Source: Lamellibrachia columna (lineage: Eukaryota > Annelida > Polychaeta > Sabellida > Siboglinidae). From it: 64,000 nt of DNA. Within the stretch, counting starts at the first letter, position 1, and each line of letters begins with the position of its first letter. The notes beneath the pieces were generated by a model. It was given only the letters and a program-made list of their open reading frames with translations, was not told where the DNA came from and did not search any database. The stretch covers positions 14,543,260 through 14,607,259 of the forward strand of contig OY759263.1 of NCBI GenBank assembly GCA_963662155.1. The letters are read 5' to 3'. The position numbers and the translations under genes were made by a program. Positions 54,171 to 64,000 of this stretch are shown here, piece after piece.

Positions 54171-54430
54171 CGGCGATAACGTTAAACAAAGTGCAATCAA
54201 TATCATTTGTTATATATTATGCCGATATGAAACTGCATCATCGCATTCTTACGACGTTACCAAAACGTCAATACAATTTCTGACCCCATATATCACATCG
54301 TAAACATTAACCCATCATCAACATCCAGAAGGATGCTCAAGCCAACAATGTGATTGTTGTTTTCTGAAGATTGATTGAATATGGCACTTGTCTTCACTAG
54401 GAATACAGGTTCGGCTTTTGCCTTATTTCG

Positions 54431-54737
54431 TCAACATAATATACAATGTCGTGCTAGCAGTAGCGCTTCGACTTCAACATAATATACAATGTCGTGCTAG
54501 CAGTAGCGCTTCGACTTCAACATAATATACAATGTCGTGCTAGCAGTAGCGCTTCGACTTCAACATAATATACAATGTCGTGACAGCAGTAGCGCTTCGA
54601 CTTCAACATAATATACAATGTCGTGCTAGCAGTAGCGCTTCGACTTCAACATAATATACAATGTCGTGCTAGCAGTAGCGCTTCGACTTCAACATAATAT
54701 ACAATGTCGTGCTAGCAGTAGCGCTTCGACTTCAACG
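54431..54737 (+). repeat. 43-bp tandem repeat, 7 copies
   Basis: TCAACATAATATACAATGTC, then GTGCTAGCAGTAGCGCTTCG and ACT, nearly identical copies. Confidence 0.96.
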
Positions 54738-55501
<764 letters not shown>

Positions 55502-55633
55502 CACACTGAATGCCACTGTTTTTGCAGGTTTACACAACCTTCCAATAATGCGAATGTAAGTATTTCTATGTACTTGAAGCGCTACTCCGTGGTTTATTCC
55601 GGCCGTCCAAGAGTCCAAAATACTTTTTGCAAC

Positions 55634-55984
<351 letters not shown>

Positions 55985-56214
55985 GCGAAAGGCTACTTTT
56001 CATGGTTTTTGTGTATAACTGCAAAACAATGTTCTCCCATTCGTTGTCAAGTCCTTGTTGAAAAAACAGTCACATTTCGCCACATAAATTTAAAGGCGGT
56101 TGTGCTTTTTGTTTCAACACAAATGTAAATGCGTGTTGTCTTTTGTTCCAAAACGTAAACGCAGATGCGTGTTGAGTCGTTCCTACACATAAATGCGTGG
56201 TGTAAGGTAAAAGT

Positions 56215-56510
56215 CATCCCCCAGGCATTACGCCTCAGGAAGCCATGAAGGCTTAAATGGCCAGTGCTTAAACCTGGTTTCTGTAGTGCAGTTATACTGA
56301 CTCTCCTGGACGGGACACTAGTCCATCGCAGGTACCTTCCAAACAGTGTTTGTACTCATTTGCAGCTGAGTAGACTAAGGCAAAGTAGGGTAAACGAAAT
56401 TGCCTAAGCTTCGAAAACGAACCGTGCCCAGAGTGGGTCTTGAACTCACAACCCTCGAATTTAGAGTCCAACACCTTAACCACTAGGCCACAGCTGCCCC
56501 CCACATAAAT
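56215..56510 (-). mobile_element. tRNA-derived SINE
   Basis: The minus strand opens GGGGGGCAGCTG, then TGGCCTAGTGGTTAAGGTG (A box) and GAGTTCAAGACCC (B box), then TTCGAAGCTTAGGCAATTTC, CTACTCAGCTGCAAATGAG and a tail ending at about 56215. Head and body are well preserved. It is the best copy in the window for defining the family. Confidence 0.85.
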
Positions 56511-57505
56511 GCGTGGTGTGCTTTGAGTTTTTCCAAAATTTAAATGTAAAATGCATGTTCATTTTTTAACACGTAAATGTAAATTCGTGTTGATCATTCT
56601 CGTCCTTCTGCGACTGCGTCCTCGTCCTTCTGCGCACCGTCGGCGTCAGTGGTGTGAGAAGTCACTACGACGCATACATACTGTGTCGCAGCGTCTGCCG
56701 CCTCTAGTTCATCGAGTGCGAGTGGTAAGTGTGCTGTCAAGACCGCGTCCTCGTTGAAAAAATGCACTTGCAACACCGCGAGGAATCTTCGAAATGCATG
56801 GGCGCATGCGACACTATCTACAAATGCGCAATTAAATTTTTTTAATGACTAGCAATAGTTATTATTAGATACAACGACGTGCAGTGCAGTGCAGCAGTTA
56901 TTATTTTACGCAATGCTGGTCGTGAAGAAGATTAACTCTGTCTCCCTATAATTATTGCACTGACTGAGCACATGTCCGGTATACTAAGGAAATTATCCGT
57001 AGGCCATATAGATGCATGTGCTTTTGTTATATGTGGCTGTATGTTATCAACACAAAACACAAACAACTATTGACGAAGTCGTGTTTGGCGTCACCCAGTA
57101 ACTGCAGCTGCGCAATACTACCGTGCTGCCATCTAGTGGGAGTTAGTTTGACGATGAAGCCAGCTGAAAGGTGCTAAATGTCGCTGTGAAACATATTTAA
57201 TGTAAATTGATTGTGATTACGAACTATATATTGGAATACAATTACCAATCTGAGGAACCTATTCAGAACTAATAATACACATTTCACACTGCTTACAAAG
57301 GAATCTTTACAATAATATTAGTATGGGCAGTTTCACAAGAAGTTGTCCAACAATCACAGGCGTCTGTCAAAAGCAAGAATTTTCCTTGCAGGAATCTTTC
57401 TTGTTTTGAATGCACTGAAAATAGATTTATTTGTCATGAAGAAAAATGTAGATTATTTTGAGGAAGGAACTCTCACAATTATTGCAAAGAATATAAAAAA
57501 CATAT
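56511..57505. other. No recognisable gene
   Basis: Short frames only. Confidence 0.5.
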
Positions 57506-57509
57506 TGGT

Positions 57510-57795
<286 letters not shown>

Positions 57796-58980
57796 TATAT
57801 AAAGATGTGGGCATATACGTTAATATGAAAACGGCACACAATATTTCTTTAAGAATGAAACACATGGGAAACGATGTTGCATACATGTAGGATCAGGTCG
57901 GCTTTTCTAACACTTTCTAACACTTTCTTGAGCAGTTATTGTGTTATTTGTGCAGCCATAACGTCCTTGTCGGCGTGTTGCAAGGGGAAGATCGTCGTGT
58001 GGAAAATCCTGTTGAAGTTGTGTGGAAAATTCATCAAATGACGTCATTGCTCCTACTATTGCTCGGTATATTGCTGACCTAGTGCTTTGTACGCGGCACT
58101 GTCCGCTCGTGCCGTTTCAACGATATCTCGCCGAATCACACCATTCACCGTTGACCAGGGTTATCCGGTAGACCACGAGCTACAAACTCCAATTGTATTG
58201 ATGACTGATGACTCCTGCGTACCATGCTATACTGTACGATTATGCGTTATTGCAGATGCGTCTTAGACATTATATGCGTGGCTACAATGAGGTAGGTTTT
58301 ACCCAAAACATGCTAATTACTTTCGATGACCAATTTCGCTGAAGATATTCTTCACTTTGAAATCAAATATAGAGAACATTGCTGTTATCTAACCAAAACA
58401 AACATTTTGTTACATTAGTAGCATTGTATTGTTGTACACCGTGTACACCAAGTCTGCGGACTAGTTAAAATTCATTCAACTTATCCGACGAACAAGTTGA
58501 CAGTGTTGTTGTTGTGTCATTATTTGTTACACCTTATTACTTATAACCCGCTGAAATATATAAGGAACAGCTGTTTCAGCATAGAAACGGTTTCTGGATA
58601 TATAAACGCCCAGGAAATATAACCACAGGTAAAATGTCCAATGAATTTCGTTGGTTAACTAACACAATTATTTGGGGGATCCGTAAAATTAAAATATGCA
58701 AATTATCCTAATTGTTTGCTCTCAACGTATATCTAAATCAACAAAGGTTCATTTCATGTTTTAATCTTTATTGCTGTAGTATATTATCGTCAGAAACTTT
58801 ATAAAACTTAATTTCACAGAACAGTAATTTATCTAGTTAGAAACGCTGCCTTCGAACTGTCGGTCGACAGACGCCAGACGTAAGGCAAGCCTCAACCCGG
58901 GCGACACAATCGTAGCAACAAACTAGACTCGCTAATCGGTCTCGCGATGGTGTTTCCATGAGCGATCAATTGCCCAGTTG
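57796..58980. other. No recognisable gene
   Basis: No convincing exon, RNA or element. Confidence 0.5.
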
Positions 58981-58989
58981 ATCGGGCAG

Positions 58990-59123
<134 letters not shown>

Positions 59124-59429
59124 CTTTGATGTACTATGGTGATTACCAGTTTAATTGGTTGTGTGCATACACTGTTGTTTTATTGGGTACATCAATAACT
59201 GGTTATAATCGACTTGTATGTACAATGATTACGTTTACTGGTGTACTTGTGATGCATACAACCTGGCATTAAAATATGCCCTTTACCAACCTTTACTTAC
59301 GTATCCGTCTCCCTTATTCCTACATCAAACGAGCTGCGGCCACACTTGAAACTAGACCAGCGTCTCTCTACGCATCCGACACCACAGGAAAAAAATAGCT
59401 TCAGGCCATATAAATATATATATATATAT

Positions 59430-59449
59430 TGCACACACGCACACACACA

Positions 59450-59521
<72 letters not shown>

Positions 59522-59533
59522 CACACACACACT
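59430..59533. repeat. (GCAC)n-(AC)n microsatellite
   Basis: Same order and orientation as the tract at 58990. Confidence 0.98.
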
Positions 59534-59598
59534 ATAGTATACTATAGCATTGCTCCAGTTGTTGCGGTGGTGGCAATCAGGGGGCATCACGGCAGGGT

Positions 59599-59722
<124 letters not shown>

Positions 59723-59885
59723 AACTAATATACATACTAGAAACAGAAGCAGACAAAGAATTGTTACACTAAGGCAATAGTAACAACCAGAAGTAACAGT
59801 CATGACACATAAGGTCATACCACAGTGTTGTCGCCGCCCTGTCAGTGTTCAACAGCGACACCGCCGAGCTTCAGGCCAAACTTAC

Positions 59886-60030
59886 GGGATGTCCAGGCCC
59901 TTGCATTCGTAGCAACATCCGCACGGCAGGAGTCCCTTCTTACAGTCGTCGGGCATACACGGTGAGGTCACACGGGAGGTAGCATAGGGCCGTGACAGGG
60001 CTGACTGGATGAACACCGTCAGCAACACGC
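59886..60030 (-). CDS. Candidate exon, cysteine-rich secreted peptide
   Basis: The minus strand reads LGVLLTVFIQSALS (signal-peptide-like), then SPCMPDDCKKG and LPCGCCYECKGLDI up to a strong donor (CCC/GTAAGT at 59886). The CGCC-x2-C core recalls the IGFBP-type motif, but one motif is not enough to assign a family. No ATG is in frame: an ATG at 60040 is followed at once by TGA. So it is either a broken gene, starts at a non-AUG codon, or has an unseen upstream exon. Confidence 0.4.
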
Positions 60031-60580
60031 CCAGTCACATCGAGTCATGATCGTCGTATCTCGGAGAATAATCACTGCTGATGTTAACATACAAAGCCTC
60101 GTTGCGCCGATGTCGTTTATGACGACACGTATCGCGACACACTACAGTCGCGTACACCTATCTACCTCGGATGGTGAAATATCTCGGATGGTGAAATATG
60201 AATATGTTGGTGTCAGGTCAAACGTATTGCGTTGCCCAGTCATTTTTGTGGATACAAACGACAGAGGCAATTGTTTTACTTTTTTAATGAAAAGGATAAG
60301 TGGTGTCATGTTATATCTAAAAGGAATGTATCAAATGTATCAAAATTGAAGTTTTACTTATATTATCCACATATACTGTAAATGAACATGGAGACAATAT
60401 ACCACCTTGTCGAACACCATTTGATACATTAAGGAAGCCGTAGGTCGTAGTACACACACATTAGTGTCACGACACAGTGGCTCTTACGTGAACTGATACC
60501 AAAGAGTATAGCTGTAGCCTACTTAACTGACCGACATAGTCGATCTGTCTTGGGGTATCAACTATGCTCGGTCTAGACCA

Positions 60581-60639
60581 ACTCACCGTTGCATTCAACA
60601 GCTTCACATTCTTCGCAGCATCTTTGAGGGATGTCTGAC
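60581..60639 (-). CDS. Candidate cysteine-rich exon
   Basis: Minus strand: acceptor CCTTTTTGTCAG, donor AACG/GTGAGT, 59 bp. Encodes IPQRCCEECEAVECN in the phase-1 frame. Borders are strong for so short an exon. It shares the DIP and CC-x2-C features with the exon at 59.9 kb; they may be paralogues or belong to one locus, but no joined frame could be built. Confidence 0.4.
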
Positions 60640-60654
60640 AAAAAGGTAAAAGCG

Positions 60655-60985
60655 TAAAGGTATGTTCTTATATAGCGCGGTATCCAGTCTTTGGGACTCT
60701 TCAAAGCGTATTACAATTCACCCCCTGGCAGACGTGTTCATTCCAACGCCATTTCGACTCCAGTGCTAAGCATTCAGCTACTCTGCAATTACAGCGCGAA
60801 GACTATTCATTCAGATATCCATCTCTGTCTGTAGCCAAGTACTCATTTATACAGTTGAGTGAACTGTAGCAACGTGTGATGAACGAAATTACCAAAGCTT
60901 CGAAACGGCAGCAAGAGGATTCGAACCCGGGTTCTCTCGGTTGAGAACCCAACATTCTAATTGCTACGCTACCGCGTCCCGAAAG
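60655..60985 (-). mobile_element. tRNA-derived SINE
   Basis: Minus strand: CGGGACGCGGTAGCGTAGC (A box), GGGTTCGAATCC (B box, near consensus), TTGCTGCCGTTTCGAAGC, CAGTTCACTCAACTG, and a tail ending CGCTATATAAGAACATACC. The same family as the elements at 1.25, 44.2 and 56.2 kb. Confidence 0.85.
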
Positions 60986-61142
60986 CAGTTTCCTGTTCCT
61001 CTTGACTTTTTCAACAGAATCTACAAGATACGTGCGAAGTCAAGAAGTCGTGCACCTAATCCTCATTGTGGGGCCATATATGGAAATATTCGGGTCACCA
61101 CGGAGTCGCAAGCTTAGCAGTGTGGGAAACCAAGTGTCATAT

Positions 61143-61440
61143 ATGCAATTGTCGGCGTCAAGTCAAGTCAAGTTTTATTCTCTTATACCATACAATAGTG
61201 TATGAGATAAATACACAATACCTAGAGTACTTGCAAGTACTCATAACATTTTAAAATAATAAGAACAGTCAACGGTAATTAAACTTTCCAATTATGATGT
61301 TGGCCAATTTACAAATTCTTATTTGTTTATTTAAGCTATGAATATTAAACACAGGGTCGCACGTTTAGCATTGTGCGACTGTTCGCGTCAAGTTAGATCA
61401 AGTTAAGTCAAGGTTTATTTTCTAATACCGTACAATTGTC
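61143..61440. repeat. Diverged direct repeat
   Basis: GCGTCAAGTCAAGTCAAG then TTTATTCTCTTATACCATACAA (61147-61192) recurs as GCGTCAAGTTAGATCAAG ... TTTATTTTCTAATACCGTACAA (61386-61436). These are probably two copies of a retroelement 3' end. Confidence 0.5.
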
Positions 61441-61899
61441 AACGCAAGTCGTAAATATAGCGGAGCATCGTGACGGTGACGTAGCACAATGCCGAATACC
61501 AAATAAGGAGATAGGCGGTAGAATCCTCTTTGAATATCTGACGATGCCCAGCGAATACGAATGAACGGGTGGGGATGCCGGCTAGACAGGCGGTTAGAGG
61601 ACGGAAAGAGGAATATATCTGTACTAAACAAGATAGCGTACGGTAAATGTACGACAGCGGTGCTAAGGTCTAAACATCGCACATTTTTGAACTTGTTCTC
61701 CGTTTTAAGAATCAAAACAGGATTATTACTTTATTCAAGAATAAAAGTGATTTAGAGTTATGTAATTGTTATAAAAATTAACTTCATTGATAATTAACAT
61801 ACAAAGCTATCAGAGCCTTTCAAAATACATACAAAGCATTTAAAGCTAAAGTCTTGTGTTACGATCTATGCCACTCCACCAGTCTACACAAAATGTGTA

Positions 61900-62360
61900 T
61901 GCCACGCCTTTGCCAAGTGCCGCTCTCCAGTCTACTCATTAATTAAGTTTGGGCGCGGTAACACAGTTGTAGAGTGTCAGACTCTCGACCATAATCCTTC
62001 TGTTTTGGCGCTGGTTATGGAAATATCTGGGGTAGTGTATTTGATGTTGATATAGCCACCATTACGTAGACAGTCATTACCACCTATTTTTGTTGCTAAT
62101 GAAAATATATCGTAGATCTCCGAAGACTCGGTAGCGCGAGCGATAATTAAGGTTTGTTGTGGTCAGTTGATTGGGTACATAATACGAGACATAATATTAT
62201 TGTAAATAATTTAGTACATATTAAAGATTGAGAACCTGAATATTTTGTTTTAGCAACATTTATTGTTAAAAGTTAGCCGTATGTAGTAATTCAGTGTAAT
62301 TTAAAGAAGGTCACTGAAATTTCGTTAGCGCGAGCGATATTTAACAAGATTTAACAAGAT
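61900..62360. other. Weak SINE-like and duplicated fragments
   Basis: GGGCGCGGTAACACAGTTGT (61950) resembles a SINE head. TAGCGCGAGCGATAATTAA (62132) and TAGCGCGAGCGATATTTAA (62325) are a short duplicate pair, and AACAAGATTT repeats at 62342-62370. No gene. Confidence 0.35.
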
Positions 62361-62447
62361 TTAACAAGATTTGCCATACAAGCCAAAGGCCCAGATGGCA
62401 AGTGGACAAGGAAGCCATTGGCTTATTGAGAGTCCAACAATGTTCAT

Positions 62448-62774
62448 CTACTTATAGCCCGCCCTCCTGAGATATGTGTCAACCTTGTTTTTAAACACAT
62501 TCACGCTGCTAGCAGTTACACAATCTGTAGATAATTTGTTCCATTCATTTATTGTCCTCTGTGAGAACGAGTGCTTCCTGATGTCCAATTTACATTGATC
62601 CTTTACTAATTTTACCTCATGTCCTCTAGTTCTGCTATCCTTCTTGAGTGAGAAAAACATATTTCTATCAATATTTTCATACCCATTCAATATCTTAAAA
62701 ACTTCAATCTGATCTCCTCTTAACCTCCTTGTCTCTAGAGTTGTTAAACCACATTCTTTCAGGCGTTCTTCATA
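62448..62774 (-). pseudogene. CR1-like LINE reverse transcriptase C-terminus
   Basis: The minus frame reads ERLKECGLTTLETRRLRGDQ, broken here as LKECGLTTLETRR, then FKILNGYENID, RGHEVKLVKDQCKLDIRK and SQRTINEWNKLSTD, ending VFKNKVDTYLRRAG and a stop. This RRxRGD ... RGH ... F-x-R-x2-N-x-WN-x-L tail is typical of CR1/L2/Jockey-type ORF2 proteins. The catalytic core is missing. Confidence 0.85.
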
Positions 62775-62867
62775 TTACGTTTTGTTATCATCAGCTGTTA
62801 CATAGAAAGTAAGTTGCAAGGCAGTAGTTGTAAATTTAATTAAGACATAAGTAAAATATTTCTAACA

Positions 62868-64000
62868 TGGCGCCGTGCAAACGCCAAGTACAGGCGAAAC
62901 GTAATTTTACATGCTCTAGCTGCGACAGCTGGATAGACTTTCAAAGTCCGGGTGTGCAAATTCGTGGGCAGAGGTGAAGGCAGGTGATTTTCATTTCATG
63001 TGTAGTGGGTGTATGACAGTGAAATGTCTGCAGGAGCAAGTAAATGAGTTAAGACATATGATTTTGATGATGACAGGGCAGGGTGAGAAAGAAGAGAGCA
63101 AAGGTGGTGAGAATGATGAGAGCAGAGGCGGTGAGAACGAGGAGAGCAGAGGTAATGTAAACGAAGAGAACAGAGATGGTGACAACAAGGAGAGCAGTGG
63201 CAATGTGAGGGAGAAAGCTGGTAAGAAGAAAGATGGAAAAAGGAAGAATGTGCAACAAAATGAAGATAAATGAGTGAGTGAAGAGGGATCGTCAGGTGGT
63301 AGGATGGTCGAGGATAACAAGAGCAGAGAAAAGGAGAACACTGTGGCTCAGAAGAAGAAAGATGGCAAGAGGCAGAGTATGCAAACAAAAGAAAGGTAAG
63401 CGGGTGAGTGGAGAGGGATTGCCAGGTGGTAAGACTGTAAAGGTTGATGATAGAAGAGAAAGGGGCATAGTGTGCGACAGGAAAGGAGCTTTGTTGATGT
63501 AGTATCACAGGGGAAGGCGAGGAAAGCCCGGGTATTTATGGGGGATTCCATCATTAGGAAAGTGGATAAAATTGTAAACAGAGGAGATGACATAACAGTA
63601 TGCCTACCAGGGACAAAAATAGAGGATTATAGCAGAGAAGGCAGGACACGTCATGGGCGGTGGCACGGGAGGTGCTGTTCTCGTGCATGTGGGAACGAAC
63701 AATGCCGAGAAGGAGGGAACGTCAGCCATCGTTGGTAAATACAGGAGGTTGATCAAGACACTTAAAGAGGCACGAGTTGGACAGATTGTATTGTCGGGGA
63801 TATTACCAATAATGAGAGGCAGGGGTGAGGAATATAGGACCTGTAGGGGATGGCGATCAACACACAAGTACAGAAGGTATGTATGGAGGAGGGAGTAGCC
63901 TTCGTAGACATATGGTTAAACTTTGTGGGAAGAGATGACTTTTTCGTGAGAGATGGACTTCATCTGACAGAGAAGGGTGCTGCAGTTCTTGGGTATGAGT
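62868..64000 (+). pseudogene. CR1-like LINE ORF1 with esterase domain, frameshifted, runs off edge
   Basis: ATG at 62868 (MAPCKRQVQAK) begins a Cys/His finger (FTCSSCDSWIDF, then in another frame FHFMCSGC). A long Lys/Glu/Gly linker (62990-63270) follows. From about 63530 an SGNH/GDSL-type esterase is visible in pieces: VFMGDSIIRKVD (block I, Ser), AVLVHVGTNNAEK (block III, Gly-x-Asn), VLSGILPIM, and DGLHLTEKGAAVLG (block V, Asp-x2-His) at the right edge. This finger-plus-esterase order is known from CR1-group ORF1 proteins. At least three frame changes show it is decayed. Confidence 0.8.

Noticed and set aside
56400..56500. Functional tRNA gene
   Set aside because: A and B boxes are present but the acceptor stem does not pair and a SINE body follows.

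Overview
This window is nuclear DNA from a metazoan, most likely an aquatic invertebrate. It has split genes with GT-AG introns, tRNA-derived SINEs, several clades of LINE remnants, DNA-transposon fossils with a THAP finger or a PHD-like finger, a galaxin-type gene, and a very heavy load of minisatellites and (AC)/(GCAC)/(AT)/(CT) microsatellites. Adding the spans, tandem arrays cover about a quarter of the window. The species cannot be named from sequence alone. No prokaryotic feature, CRISPR array, rRNA or functional tRNA gene is visible.

The core is a head-to-head pair of conserved genes that share a 464-bp promoter (31714-32177). On the minus strand is the 5' part of a separase (ESPL1) gene: seven exons from ATG 31713 down to 13737, all phases compatible, coding about 637 residues of the N-terminal helical repeat region. 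The protease half is not in the window. On the plus strand is a complete CFAP410 (C21orf2) gene: six exons from ATG 32178 to TAA 45871, 280 codons, with the leucine-rich repeats and the C-terminal helical domain both recognisable. The two reading frames were assembled by hand from exons too short or too split to appear as long ORFs.

Left part (1-13.7 kb): a SINE whose promoter boxes have become a 54-bp minisatellite (1.25-2.46 kb); a one-exon reading frame for a protein ending in a T5orf172/MUG113-like GIY-YIG domain (6.9-8.8 kb, plus strand); a transposon with about 105-bp inverted repeats and a broken THAP domain (10.5-12.0 kb); and a piggyBac-type TTAA MITE (12.05-12.67 kb).

Inside the two core genes: ESPL1 intron 6 holds a 5.5-kb, 28-bp satellite; intron 2 holds a 3.4-kb, 40/42-bp satellite and a 5'-truncated LINE with a 13-bp target-site duplication; intron 1 holds a foldback element. 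CFAP410 intron 1 holds a second foldback element of the same design; intron 2 a decayed LINE and a 17-bp array; intron 3 a row of tandem copies of the next splice acceptor; introns 4 and 5 more arrays and a MITE.

Right part (46.7-64 kb): a 2.7-kb array of 15-bp units each carrying TTAGGG; a 34-bp array; two exons of a galaxin-like secreted protein (52.29-52.74 kb, minus); a transposase C-terminal fossil (53.65-54.17 kb); a perfect 47-bp hairpin around an AT tract (55.6-55.8 kb); SINEs at 56.2 and 60.7 kb; two candidate cysteine-rich exons (59.9 and 60.6 kb, minus); and at the right edge two CR1-like LINE pieces, including an ORF1 with an SGNH-type esterase domain.

A common theme is local tandem duplication acting on every kind of sequence: SINE promoter, reverse transcriptase core, splice acceptor, introns and 3' flanks. 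That, rather than a new protein system, is the most distinctive biology here.
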